A stretch of 64,000 nucleotides of DNA from Atherinomorus stipes (GCA_023101725.1 JALJCO010003962.1:913001-977000), one strand, 5' to 3'; counted from the first letter of the stretch, positions 34,901 to 49,900 are shown. A program made the numbers and translations. Notes: generated by a model from the sequence alone, not told the origin.

Positions 34901-37900
34901 GATGAGTTGAGTGTAACCCTCCCATCTTCCTCCTCTGTACCAGCTGTGCTTGTGTATTCTATTTTCCGCCTATTTGTTTTCCCCAAAACAGCCATATGGG
35001 TATTCAGGGTCATTGGAACTAGCAGCCGGGCGTGTTTTTCGCTTAGCCGTGGGTTTAATCAGCACTGCATACCTGAGACCTGGACATACACACACACTCA
35101 GACACATAGGCACACATACAAAGAGACACACGTGTCCTCAAGAGACGGCAGGTTGCGTTGACTGTGAGTGAGGACACCTGGAGGAAGTGAAGCGTAAGAA
35201 AGAAATTTCTGTCACTGCTTCTCTGCTCACCGCTTCCACGCTTCAGCAGCACCTCATAACAGTTCCCTCTGCTCAGCTTTGCAGAGACTTCCCACATATG
35301 TCTTTCACCTACATTTCCTCCTAACACAGTCAACAAGCAGGAAATTTACTTCCATTGTCTTAATAAAATTGTCTGCTGTAGCTTCAGTCAATTGGAATTC
35401 CTGATTATCAAGTAAGAATAATTTTATACAGTAAAACAGAAAAAAGCTGACTTGGTGTGGCCTGAGCAGTGATTTAGATGGCATGATGGAAAAGAGTCAA
35501 AGTGTCATGTCAACATCTGTTTTCCAGGTACTATGAGGAGTTTAAGATTGACAGAAGTACCGGAGAGTCAAACCTCACACAGCTCTACTTGATGGTAAGT
35601 GATGTTTGCCTCGTATTTCCAGCTTATATTAGTTCCAGCATGGTGTCTTACTTGGAAAAGACAGTGGTCGTAGTCTGTTTGGAGAATTAGAAGTTTTCCT
35701 GACGAATGAGCTAAAGCTAAAAGCTAGTCAGAATCGAGTCGCAAGAAAGTAATTCTGGTACAGAAAACTAATCTGGTTTTCTTGAGTGTGAGTGCTTAAA
35801 TCTGTATCTTTAAGGTTATGATGAAATACCATCATGTAAATTTTTAATTTTGTGCGGGATTTAAGTCTGGGTCACTTCAAAGTATTGATGTAATGCTCAG
35901 TTAATTCATGAAGACTTGGCTGAATGTTAAGGATCTCCGTCTTAGTGAATAGTCTAGTTTATCTATTTACTGACTGATGTTTTCCTCCAATATCTCAATG
36001 CAGTGCCATTTCTCCTGATATTATTGACTTTGGAGAGGTGTTCTGTATGTAAGGCCAGAGCATTACTTTGCCATCACCATACATAACAGCAGGGATGGTG
36101 CTCCTATGGTAGAAAAGTTCTATTTCCACTTGATGAAATATATATTTATTTTAAATAACTCATTTTTTATCGCATGTCACCTTAGAATTGATGTGCAAAA
36201 GTGTTCTGCTCTTACTAAATAAGTTTTAATAAATGACCAGCCTTATGCAGTTTCCACTTAAGTATTTATTTTGACTTCACCGGGGGAAAAAACAGCTTCC
36301 CAAAGGACTCTGAAGGAAAACATTAGTCTGCAGAAAACATGTTTATTGTGGAAACTTTCCATCGAGACCCTGATATGACACATAACATCCAAAGTCATGA
36401 GGAAATACAGTAGTTACCAGGGAACAGTATCAATATTTTAGAGATGTCCAGACAAAGTCCAGCCTGAGTGTTGCTGCTACCGAGAAAGACCATTGAAATG
36501 ATTGTTATGCTTGCAAATAAAGGCCTTGCCATTACCGAGAAAAGGAATCAATGACCCAATTTATTCCCATCATTTTTTAATGTTATCTCCAACCAGAAGA
36601 AACCTGCTGGACATATCGAGGTCAAGGTCAACTTCATTATCCCTATGAAGGGCAATTTGGTCTGTAGCCAGCAGCCAGTGCATTCATACAAAGCAACATA
36701 AACATCACATAAATGAAAAAAGCACAATAAAACAATAAAAACATTTTAGAAAATAATAAAGCAGACTTAAACTAATTATTTAAGAAGCCAATGGCAGCAG
36801 AAACAAAGGTGCTTTTGAGCCTTTTTGTACACATATAATATTCCCTTTTGGACAAATATGATATAAGCTTGTTATAAATCCAAACGAAAAAAAAAAGCTG
36901 TGTTAAACATTTGTACCTACAGTAAAGTAACAGCTTCTCCTACTTCTGCAGGAAGGCCTTGACTTCATCCTGCGCCAGACAAAAGCCCAGAAGCCCTTCT
37001 TTCTCTACTGGGCAGCCGATGCCACTCATGCTCCCGTCTATGCTTCTAAGCGCTTCTTAGGGAAAAGTCAACGAGGCCGGTGAATCATGTATCCCCTCAC
37101 CCTCTCTGTTATGGATGCACAGTCCTGCACAATCACAAAGTCATACTTTGAATGGTTCAATGTAAACTTTGATTCTGTGTGTGTTGCAGTTATGGAGATG
37201 CAGTGATGGAGCTGGACTACAGCGTCGGTCAGATCTTGTCATGGCTGCGGAGTCTGGGCATTGAAAATAAGACTTTTGTCTTCTTTACCTCAGACAACGG
37301 AGCAGCTCTGATGTCTGGTCCAAATGAAGGCAGGAACTAAACCCTCGTAGTCTAGCCACTTATAAGCACACTTCCTGTCTTGTTTGTGTGTGTCCTGTAA
37401 TACGTAGCTGAATGTGTTTTTGTGGCTCTGATTCCTCAGGTGGCAGCAATGGGCCTTTCCTCTGTGGGAAGGAGACCACCTTTGAGGGGGGCATGAGGGA
37501 GCCTGCCATTGCTTGGTGGCCTGGACATATCAAAGAAGGCGTGGTAAGAATAACAGTGTCTTTTAGAGCTTCCACCAAACTAAGCCTCCAACAAAACTAC
37601 AAGAAGATCATTCCCTAAATCCGTTGCATTTCTTCCTGTGAATAGCCTAGTCTTGAAGTGAGAATGTAGAAACATTTTTTTTATTGTGAGCATTGTTCCT
37701 CCCTGATGTTCTGCCTTTGTCAGATTGTACCAGAAGCTGAAATGCTCTCTGAAAAGCTGAAGGCAGTACGCTGTATTGTAAGTCAGGTTGAAAGTAAAGG
37801 AATAATTATTTCACTAATCCTCTCCTTCAAATTATTGTTGTTTTTTGTTTAATTTGTGTTTTATTTCCCATTTTACATGGGCAAACTCTGATCCACTGGC

Positions 37901-40900
37901 TGTTAATCTTGATTATGTCTAATTTCCATCCAGCAATTGAACTCTCTAAACTTTACAGACTGAACTGTGTGATTTTTGCCATAAAGCATGTAGGCGCTTT
38001 TTCCACTGTTTCCTCAAATATTTTTTGGCTAGAATTAATGCCCCAACTCTCTGTTTTTTTTTTCATCCCATTCCCCAATTTAACCCCCCACCCACACCGT
38101 GATCCCCTAAGCCTGTGCGTTCTGCAAATGACTTTTAATTGTATTAGGGGCAGCTGTGACACGGGGCTGTGACGCAGAGGGATTTTGTGGAGGAGCGAGC
38201 GGAGGCTGCAGTCTGCAGTAAGCCTTGCCCCTGGCTCATCTCACAGGGTTGTGCTAGGGCCTGATAGCGCAGCAGAGTAGCGAGGGAGAAGGGGATTGGG
38301 AGCGTCTTAAGCGGCTAATCTGTTTGTGTGTTTGCTGAGGTTGGATTGAGCCGTAATGAGGACTTCAGTATCTGAATATGCCAGGCGCTCAGGATAAAGG
38401 AACAGGAGGGGGTCGGGGGGTAGGGGGGTTTGCAGGGAAGGAAGCAAGGAAAGAAGTTAAAGAGGTGGCTGGTGTAAGAATGGGAAAACGGAGCAGTGCA
38501 CGGGAAAGGAATGTGTTTGGGTTTGCAGAGTTTTGCTGCACCTGAGTTACGTGCCTCTGGAAACGTGCATGATTTTGTATGAATTATTTGTTGCTTTTCT
38601 GATGGATAACCTTGTGGTTATTTCTACCACAAAAAACACATGTGTGGGTTTGCAAATGCAGTTGTGCCTTGGCTCTGTAAAAAAGGGTCTGCAGAGCTTT
38701 GCCGAAGCTCTTAGGGGCTGTGAGGTCAAAGCTGCTTTGTTGAAGCAACTGTACTCTATAGCTTTGGCTTTATCTCTGTATATTGCTTAGAAGGGAGGGA
38801 AAACCAGACACAAGGTTGCCCCACTTCTTATTATGTGGTCTTTTGAAATCTCTGCTGATCAGTACGTTCAAAAGCTCTGTAAGCTCTTGGAACCAAATGC
38901 TGGAGCCATATAATAACTATACAAGCCTTTGTGAAAAGGGGATTTCTACAGGTTTATTATACAGGATGAACACAGATTCATCTCAGTATCAAGCTGTGGA
39001 GGCAAATCTTCTGTCTCTGAGTCTGAGACGTGTGAGTGTGCAAGCAGCCGATGGCAATTAGATACTTGGGGGGGGGATAGAAGGAGGTGTACTGGAATGA
39101 CAGAGCATGGCCGGTCTGAAACAGATGCAGATTCAGCGTTCTCCCGGTGCCTGAGGCGGGCGTTGAGGGGGCCGGGATGATGGGTGGCAGTGGCTGTAGG
39201 AACAAAGATGGGGAGGTGGGTGGGCTGTCAGGCCCACAACATTGTTGAGCATCACAATCCTTTTTGTTGGGTTATCAGCAGCAGACACACAGGCAGAGTG
39301 GAAGAGATGGGGATGGAAGCTTTGCATCCTCCGATAACCAACACTGCAACACAGAGAGAAATGAGAGAAAGGGTGTGATGCTATAGAGCACGATGAGTCA
39401 GACAAAAAAGGAAAGGAACAAAGCGCAATAAAAGAAATAAGTTCAATGCCGACTGCAGAAGAGGGCAGAGCTAATACAGGAAGGACATAAAAAGAAGGCA
39501 ACTCATGAGATAAAGTCTTCTGTCAGGGCAATCTGAGTTTGAAAGTTTTGGTTTTTGGTCATGCAAGTCATTACCAACTAAATGTCAGCGCAGCTTTTCC
39601 TCTTTTGCTTTTGTCCTGTCTTCTTTTATGGTCTGTCTGTGTCTGTCTGAGGGGGACTTTAAAAAAAAAAAAGAGAGAGAAAGAAAAATGGTGTAAAAGA
39701 CTGAATCTGTTAGTGTTTGTGCATACGAGAGAGAGAGAATGTCTGGATGTGCAGATAGATCATGGAACGCATTGCAGAGCCTTTCTGTGGCTAGTTCTGT
39801 GGATACAGAAGAAAAGGGAATTCATTTCAGTGCTTAGGAGAGTGTGTGCATCTGTGTGTGTGCCGGCCGCCGATAGGAGCACAGCGGCACATGGCGGTGC
39901 AGCTGCAGAGGCCTGATAGCGCTATCTGATTGTGAGCGTGCCGTCTCCCTCTAAGGCTCGCTCAGGAGAGAATGGAACGGAAGATCAAGGATGACAGCGA
40001 AAAAATGGCATTTTATCTGAAAATAGTTCAAAGTTTATAAATAAAATAAAGCTTTTCACTGCGACTGGGAGAAGGAGATAAAACACCAGCTTGCTCCAGC
40101 TTTAGCAGTCTGCTTGCCCGGGCTGTGTCCTATTCCTACTTCCTCTCCTCCTTTTTCCCTTTCTGCCCCCAAAAGGAGGGGAAAAAAGAGAGAAAAAACT
40201 CATTTAGGAAGGAAAAGCATTTTGAAGTTTTGATAGAAACCTGCATGCAGAGATTAGAGAGGAGACTGAGGAAATGCATCTCTTCTCCTTCATGTGTATA
40301 CAGTCAGAATGCACATGTAAGCATCCTATCATCCCCACGCATTGATACCATGTTACCCCAATTCACAAGGAGTTTAGCCATCAAGTGGTAAAAAACTGTG
40401 GTTGAGATGAACTGCACCATGATTGTGTGTGTTGTTTGTTATGGAGAGGATAGTTTTGTAAAGTAAAGAGACAGTGGCTAGATGTCATCTTTCCTTTTTG
40501 TCTTTTACAAGTGGTTACATGTTTTTAATCCATCACCTTTTATGCAGGTGAGCTTCCAGCTTGCTAATGTCATGGATCTGTTCACCACCAGCCTGTCCCT
40601 GGCTGGGATTAGCCCTCCTGATGACAGAACCCTGGATGGACTGGACCTAACTCCAGTCTTGTTCAGTTGCTCACACACACTCCAAAACAGGTGAGCTTAA
40701 ACACCAGTTCTACCTGTCTTTCTTTATCAACTTCCTCCAGCCCCTCCTGGGGGATCCCCAGTTGCTCCTCAGCTGGGCATGCCTGGTGAAGCCCAGGAGG
40801 AATCCTTATCAGCTGTCCAACCCTCCTCAGCTGGCTCCTCTTCTTGTGGAAGAGCAGCAGGTCCACTAGTGATACTAGGGGCTATTTAATCCTGAGCTCC

Positions 40901-43900
40901 TAGAACAGTCTACGTCCAGAAACAGGTCTGTGGGGGAAGTTCCACTCAAATATGATCAATTAACACTTCATGTATAAAGGGATAAATGGAACTGTAACAC
41001 TGCCTTGGAGAGGGAAACTGGGACCCACCTCTGGAGCCCGGCCTTGGGGGAAGAGTTTGTTGGCAGCTCTGGATGGCAACAGTGCCAGCTGAGCCTGTTG
41101 TTTGTGTTGTGGTGTTGTTTGGTTTTTATGCATGTTAAAATGTCATCATTTGAAATATATGATGTGCAGACAGAGTTGTAATTTGTAAAATATATTAACT
41201 AGGGAAGCATTTGCAATTCTGACGAGTGTGCAGCTTGCCTGATAAGAGATTTTGTGGCAGTTGTGGGTTTTGTGAAATATATCTCTTCTTGAGAAATGCT
41301 GGATGGATTACAATCAAGTCAGAACAAACAACTCAGACATGCTGGCATCCTCACAAGATCAGGACGCAAGACAAAAGGACCATGATCCAGGAGGAAGTAC
41401 AGAAGCTGGAGGAGGAAGGATGAAGGGCAAGGGCAGTGGAGCTAGCGTCCCAGGGCGCATGGACCAAATGGGACCTACCCAAGACGAAGATCACATGGGG
41501 AGATCTGTGGAGATTGGAGCCTTTCTGCCTCTCATTCATGCTGAGGTCTTTGTGTTACACACTCCCGACCGCGACAAACTTGCACAAGTGGGGTATGAGA
41601 CAGGACCCTTTGTGTGAGCTCTGTGAGGAGAGGGGTACCTTGGCACACATCCTGTCAGGGTGTAGGACAACTGTTGCCCAGGGTAGGTATAGGTGGCGCC
41701 ATGGTAAGGTCCTCACGACAGGAAAGACGCAAGAAACACCAGACCTGGGAAATCAGTACAATCAATCAGCTTTGTAAGGGAGAGACAAAAGCCAGCAACA
41801 AAGCAGTCTGCTGCAAAAAGCCCAATCATGGAAAATGAAGGTAGACTTGGGGGGAGACTGCAATTCCCCCAAGTTCTCCAGAAAACCCTGAGGCCAGACA
41901 TGGTACTGTGGTCTGACGATGAAAAAGAAGATCATCCTCATTGAACTCACAGTCCCATAGGAAGAAGGTTGTGAGCAGGCGTTTGAGAGAAAGAATGCCA
42001 GATACCAGGATCTCTGTCATGACTGCAGGGAGAAAGGATGGCAGGCATGGTTCTTCCCAGTCGAGGTCGGCTGTAGAGGATTTCCTGCCCCAGTCAGTGT
42101 GGAGGATGGCGGCTTGTGGGATGAGGGAAGCAGCAGAGAGAGACTCTTGCTGGTTATGTAGCAGGAGAGAGGAGCTTAGCTGGAAACCAGGAGGAGTTGA
42201 TGGGCAGTGATTTGACCACCACTGCTGACCCACCAATGTTGAGGGTGTTGCGATTCAGAGTCGAAACACCCAATGATTGTAGGATACTGCCTGATGACAT
42301 CAACTCTTCCTGGCCAAGGCTACATTCACCAAAAGTGAACGAAGGAGAAGCATCTCCTGTGAGACCTAATTTCTGTTTTTACCTATGTTCAGCGCTTTGT
42401 GTTGGTAGCTGCTGTGTTTAAAGTGCTATACAAATGAAGTTAACTTGACTTGACATCTTTAGATGTAATTGTATTTTGTTTACATAACAAGTGTCATTTT
42501 GGCCAAACTGAGAGTCTCAAAACTAGATTATTATACCCAGATATTGTGACAAGGGGTCAAATAGCTTCTACGTATGTACTGTATGTGCTCAGCTAGATTA
42601 AAATTGGCCAAGGTATGCTGCACAAGCTCCAAAGTCTCATCACTTACAGCTTTCTTTTAAAAAAATCAGCCTATGCATGAATGTGTACATCAGAATTAAA
42701 GTAGCTCAACTTTTAATTTTGTCCAGTTTTATTATTTATGATCAAATGTGTACCACAATAAGGACAACAACTGGACAGGTTATTGTGCTATATATTTATT
42801 TTGTGTGATTTTTTTTTTTCCAAAAGTAATTTACTAATTGATGCACCTCAAACAAAACATGCAACAAAAACTATGACAATTAGATGTGATAAACTGGATA
42901 TGACAGTGAAAGCAGACTTCATATGTGTGCATGCCACAAGTAAATATCTTTGTTTTTTAAGTCTAGTTTCATGGAAATTAAATCTGATAATTATCTCTCC
43001 TCTTTCACTGCCTCAACAGACCGATATTTTATTACCGTGGGAACGAGCTGATGGCTGTGAGGCTGGGACAGTACAAGGCTCATTACTGGACCTGGAGCAA
43101 CTCACTGGAGGAATTAAAAAATGTAAGGCTCCCCTTTGATGCCTCTGCTCTGTCCCATGTCCATCTCTTCAGTTCCTTTTTTTTGCACTGCCACAACCCA
43201 CCCCTTTGTCTTTCTTAATCATACTGAAACCCACAAACACTTTAGTTGTTGCCGGTGTTATCTTCAAAATGGCTCATCAGTTGACTGCTGTGTACATCAG
43301 AATGTAATGAATATTAATGAAGAACCCCCACATGAGCAAACTTGCATCATTCATCAACCAGTTGACTTGTTTGTTCAAACTCTGGTGGAAGTCCCCCCCC
43401 CACCCCACCCCCACCATTTGCATATCGCCATCCCCTGCTTGTTCTTTTGGCATCCCAGAGCTTGGCCATAATTACATCAGCTCGGTGTAGATTAAATGTA
43501 TCATGAGAAATGTGACACCTGAAAAGCAAGAGAGTGTGGCGCTTTCTCTTTTCCTCTTCTTCTCTCTGTATCTCTGTCTATAAAAACATGTCGTCCTGTC
43601 CTCCCTTCCACGGCTGTGCTTTTCCTGTGATCCAGTTTGTTTTATGCCCCATCGGTCGCTTAAATTGCTCTCTCCTTCAAGGCAACTGAATCAATAGTAG
43701 CCTCCTTTATCAACTCATGTGAACTGAAGTGGAACTTCACAAATAATGGCATCTGATTGCCTGTGAGTTGCCTATCGATCGGTGTGTGTGTGTGAACGCA
43801 AGGGTAGCAAGAAAAAAAGAACAAGAGAAAGCACGCACACACACACACATTCGGTTCTCCATACAGAGGTGCATATTTGTGTCTGTTTCAAGGAGCTACT

Positions 43901-46900
43901 GTAGAATTTCTACAAGGGAACGTTAAATCTCCAGAGTGCTTTGTGTCATTATTTCTGAAGCATTAAACTGTTTTCTGTGACTTCTCATAATTCATTTCAT
44001 ATACTTAAGTAATGTAGGCAAACAACCTTTGTTCTTACAGTAAGAACTTAATAATATATTAGTTTCAGAGAAAAATATGTTTCAAATATCAGGTTTTTAG
44101 AAAGATCATGTTTTGCTTGCATATCCTTTTATATTTGATTGAGTTTAAGAGGTTATTTTAAACCAAACAGTAAGTTTGTGGGTTTAAATTAAACAACTTT
44201 CCCTCAGAGGTCAGTGTACAAATCACCTTAAAGTAATCATACATTAGTTGAAACAATGCAGAAGCTGGACTCTGGTGCCAATAAAGTAATGATTCAGCAC
44301 TGTGCTCCGCTGCAAGATGGTCCAAGCAGTCCATCACATGCATATCCCGGTTTGTAAGCTTTCTTTTCAGTCTGCCTGCATCCCTTTTGTCTTATCTTAC
44401 CATCTGCAACTCAACATTTTCACACAGCAACTGAAGCCTGTTAGCAGGTAAAGGCCTCATCAACAAACACTTCTGTCTCTAAACATCACATGAACCTAAA
44501 GTAACTAACCTTGCATTGAGTTGCATTTTGATGGTAAAGTGTCTCAGCAGCAACATAGTTTTACTTCCTGTATTTGGCAGTAGAGTGATATTATCTGCCG
44601 CTACATACACGAAAATTTTTTATTTTAAAGTCACATACAAGGCCACGTGTGAAAGGCCTGAGAATATGTCGGATTTTGACGGCGATTTTGAATTTTATTT
44701 CATCAAATGAACCGTCCCCATATCTCTATGAAAATATCACCAGGAAGCAAAGTATAATTCCCCAGCTGGTGATAAAGTAGTCTTTCAAAATGTAATGCAG
44801 ATTTTGTGATGCAAGGCTAGTTTTATTTGTAACATTATTCGATTAACACGCCCATTTACATAGATAGACTTGCATTATACAGTAACTGATTTGCCTCAAG
44901 TGTCCTGTGGAGTGGATAAGATTGTTTTAATGACAGGCTAGGTGATGCTATTGACTTACGCTAGCCGTAGCGTTGGTGACCTTCTGCAGCCAGAATAACA
45001 GGATGAAATATGTTGAAACTCGCACTAATGATAAATAGTACTCTGGCTAACTTGAAAACAAGGCCCAGTGTGAAAAATTCAGAGCTATCCTTATAAATGT
45101 ACATTGTGCATAGTATATATATATATATATATATATATATTTCCTGTCAAGTTGCGGTTTTCAGAATAATCTTCTGAGAGATGAAAGTTTCTCTTGAAAT
45201 GACTAAAAATCAGAGTTGATTCCCTGCAAACAGAACTGCTTTACTTTAGGAGACAGTTTAGGTCACACACAAGTCTGACGTGGAAAACAAGTATGACGTG
45301 AATAATATTCCTCCTGTCTGTTTAGGAATTTCAAACTATTATTAATCATATTCCCATTTAACATGAAAAGTACTTCTACTGTGTAGCTCCATTTCACCGT
45401 TCACTGACTTGGAACTAATTCATCTGGTTTATAAAGCTAGGCGGTGTATTCTCATAATTCTTTACTACAGTGGCCACAAGATAAATTTTAGGGGTTGTGA
45501 TATAAATAATTGGGATGGAGGGGAGAAAGAAGAAAGTTCTGCAACTCAGATACCTTTTTTATTTAAAGAAAAAAAGAATATGCATTGTTTTATGCTGGTT
45601 AAATTATTTTATGTCAGTATTAGTATAATTAACTGTTATTGCAATATTACAGCCACAGTCTGCACAAAACAGTTCTTTTTTTTTTCTTTCTTTTAAAGTA
45701 GACAGAGAGTATTGCCTTCTCCAAAATCCCCCTCCCACCCCTGGATGGCCCTGCATCTTATCTTGTCACGACTGCTGTGCTCCAGTTTGAAAGCTGCCTT
45801 GCTGTATCCGTACTGTTAATGTCATGTGAGATATGGAGTTCTTGCTGTAATATCTTGGACACAAGAGACGGAGTCAGAGAGATACACACAGCAGGCCTTT
45901 CATGCTGCTCCTGTGGGATGAGATTTTTTTTTTCCTTCAATCTTTTCTGCATTTCTAAGCTATTGGCTTCAAAAGACAGGACAAGTCTGGATCAGTGGAA
46001 GCTCTGCAGGATGGGGGTATCAATCCTCGCTCTCCCTCTTTCTTTCTCTTCTGTATGTATTTTGAGGTGCCCAGATGAGTGATCTCAGAGGGGGGCAGCT
46101 ACAGTACCTTACAGATGAATGCTTTTCAATATTAGCTGCGCTCATCAAAAAGTGTGTGTTTGTGTATGAGCGCTGAAGGAGGGGCAGATCTCCAGGGGGT
46201 TCTGGAGGAGAGAGCGTGACTCAATCAGACTCTGATCACTGCCAGCCGCCTGAGAATGAAGTCCTGGAGCAAAAGAAAGAGATGAAGACGACACAGAAAA
46301 ACTCTTCTGTTGTTTGAGGGGCTTGAAACCCTTCGTGATGCACTAGCAGTATCGGCATGAATAACACAACAGATTGGGAGACAATATGCATATAGACCAA
46401 GCCACAATGAGCATTCAGATCAGGGTAGCAGGTGGCTGCAAGCAGAAAACTAAACACTCAGATCTCTGCAGAGTTCATTGGAGTTTACAGTAAAATGCAC
46501 AGGGAAGTCTATATTTGCCCATTTTCCCATCTCGAACAATTATATAAAAACCAAAACTGCCCCCCCCCCCCCCCCCACCCCTTTAACTTTTTAGCTCTTT
46601 TGTGCTCCACACAGATGAAACATGAGTCCAAACAAGTCTTTGTCTCTCTTCCCTGCAGGACTGACCTGAGATGTTGTGCAGGGTTGTTGTGTAGATGGAG
46701 GCTGACCTTCATTCTACATATCTGGAAGTTATGTAGCCATAACAGGGCAGTGCTGCTCTTTTCTGTTAAAGATGAGTCTTGGACCAGAATACACGCAAAA
46801 TGCAGTGACCTGAAAGTTCACAGATTTCAGGCTGGCTGGTGATCCGTGTTTTAAAGAACACGTTTCACAAGGCATGTAAGATGACTCAGAAACATGGAGA

Positions 46901-49900
46901 GAGAAAGCATCTCTGATCTCCTGGATTCTTCCTTTTTTTACACATAATTCTATCAATTGTTGATATGGTTTTCAAAACAGTCCATTTTAAGATGTGCGAA
47001 GGTACATACATTTTTAGTTTTTTTGTTTGTTTGTTTGTTTTTTGGTAACACTTTTGTTTGCTGATTTGAATGTTGTACTGGTGGAATGATTTCTCCTGAT
47101 ATGGCAGTTTTTAGCATGGGGAAAGGAAAGGAAAATTGCTTGTAAGTGTGTTTGGGGGAGCAACTGATTTAGCTTTGAAAATCCCAGATTGAGAGTCTGC
47201 ATCCATGGGGAGTTGAGGATGAGATCATGATCAAGTGCGGGAGCAAAACAAGGGAGTGAGACGTAGGAAATGTAAACATTTTTTTTCCTTCATCTTCATT
47301 AGCACAATATCAAGGTCACGGGCTAATGAAAAGGACGAGGTTGGAGACATGGCAGAGGCACTGGAGAACAAATTGTTATGTAACTGAGACAAGACTTCAG
47401 GAACATTCCAGAGGCTCAGTGCCTCTATGCTGTCTGACTATATGGACAGACGGACACTGAAGACATGGTGATATTGAACTGTTAGCTTTGAATTTCCAGC
47501 CACGTTGTTGTTATCAAAGTTCCCTTGTGTTTTCAGTTGATGCTGCATCAGACGTCATCAGCTACAAAAGACAAAACCCCCGTGTAATTGAAAGCAACTT
47601 TTACAAAACATAACCATGTTTGTCTTAATGATGCACTAAGTTTCCAACAGTCAGTCAGTTGATTTTATATCATTTTATTTGATATTTTCCCAAAATAGTT
47701 TTTATATGACACAAGAAGCCACCAAATTATTTTTTTCATTGGACCAAAACTGGGAGTAATACTCCCATATGGGACGATTTAGGGACAGTGATGCTCCTGC
47801 AGCATTTGGTGAAAATGGGCATTCTACACCAATTCCACAGTTTCATCTCTTTGCACCTTTTTTTTTTTCATAAGTCAAGCGTAATTTCCAACGAAGCTGC
47901 TCACATCCACGAATCTTTGTTTCTTTTGTTAGACAGCTAAACATATCAGAAATAACAATTGAACAGCAGCCCATTCAGACTGCATGTCAGCTTGCAGTTA
48001 CACAAAGCATTTCCACACTTTCTTACTTCTTCTCATAGCCACTGCATCATCTGAAAAAATTGCTGTTCAAGTAATGTAAAGACGGCATCCCTGCAGTGAA
48101 TTTGGCTCTACTTAAGTGCACAATAATTTCCCACAGAGAATTTTAAAAGCAGAAGAAGGTCTTGAAGGTTATTCAGTTCATTGAATTCACAGCATTGTGG
48201 TTTTGACATTATTTTTTGAATATTGCTATTGTGCTGCCACGTGTGTATACTGGGACAAGGATGGCAGTCCAATTAATTAGCCAGTGCAAACCAGCCAGTT
48301 CAGTTTAAGTCAGTGTATATATACATATATATATATATATATACTGTGTGTGTATATAAATATATATATACATACATTTTTTTTAACTATAGCTTATGTC
48401 TTATATTTGTTTTTTAACATTATCTTGTTAAACTGTAAACTAAACTGTACTATCAAAGGAAAGTGTAAACTGTTAACCAGGATTTGATTAGGATGAAGTG
48501 TCCTTCATCTGCATTATTAGAGGTCTGCACGGATGCTTCTGAAGACATTTCAGTGCAGTAAATTGGTACTGCACATACAGCAAACTACACGCATTAGAGG
48601 GGTAAAAACAGTTGTAGGTGGGTGTAAAGCTCATTGTCACTCCTTTCCTATGAGTTTGTGCACAACTGGTTGAGCAAGATGAGAGGATGGCTGTTGTATG
48701 TCATCCATCATTTAAGAGTTGCTCTGCAGGACTACAAAAATTACCCTTTTTCCCATTTTGTTGTCAGAATAGCAGCTCATCTTCTTGCATACATAAAATC
48801 ATCATTTTAACCCCCTAATACATCACATCAATGCCCTTATTTAAACCCATTAATTGATTAATTGGTAATTCACTTGATTAAAAGTGGGTTCATGTTGCAC
48901 GTATCATGTGTTCTCTAGTCATTAAAGATAAGTTTTATGTTTGTTTCTCCATTTACAGGGTATAAACTTCTGTCCAGGTCAAGAAGTTCCCGGTGTGACT
49001 ACTCATGATCAGAGAGAGCATACTCTCCAGCCAATCATTTTCCACTTGGGGCGAGATCCTGGAGAAAAGTTCCCACTCAGGTCAGTTGTATCGAAGAAAA
49101 TTTATATAATTTGAAGGTCTATAAATTTCCCTTTTGGGATCAATAAAGTATTTTTCATTTCTTTTTATATATAAACTTATCTTCAGAAAAATTATTGCGG
49201 GGAGGAATGAGTAAGGAAAAAGAATGGAGTCACCCAGGGGAAAAAGTAGAAATAAAGAGGAAAGGCATGAGATTAGGAAGGTTGTTTGCCCATAGTACAG
49301 AATGTGTGTAAGATCAATGCGGATTCAGTGGGATAAAAAAGAAGGTGGTGGATTGATCCTCTCAGCCGGAGCGTGCATCATTACACCCTCCTCTTTGTGA
49401 TTGCAAACAGCTCCTTAAAGATCGCTATCTGGCCCTCAACCCTTCTCCAGCAGACCGCTTGCAGGTTAAAATTGCAAGATGAATTGTTTAGGTCTAAATT
49501 GAGAGCGAGTGCTGTTTAATGTGGTTTGTGTGTCTCTGCCTCAAGCTCCAAGAAGAGTTAAGAATTGCTGAAGGGAGAGTGATGCCAGAGGACACACTAA
49601 CAGCCAAGGATGAACTGAGACAGTTACTGAATAAGGATGCAAGGATGCTTCTTTTTTTACTATGTTTTTTTCAATATAGGCTGTTAACTTGATCTCTTAG
49701 AAAGAAATGGCACAGCCTGACACCATAACTAATACATTAAAATAATCTCAGAACACTTTGATGAGAGAATATTCTTTTTGTGCTCTCTGGCTCCCTCCTG
49801 GCATAAAACCTCCTACACTGACCTTTCTTTTCTGCCTTCTGCTGCTGTTTTTCACATTCTTACTGTGGTCTCATCTCCTCCTTTGCTTCCAGCTCAAACT

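Noticed and set aside
45113..48376. TA-rich and palindromic tracts as possible replication or structural elements
   Set aside because: They are simple dinucleotide microsatellites, common in fish introns, with no further structure.
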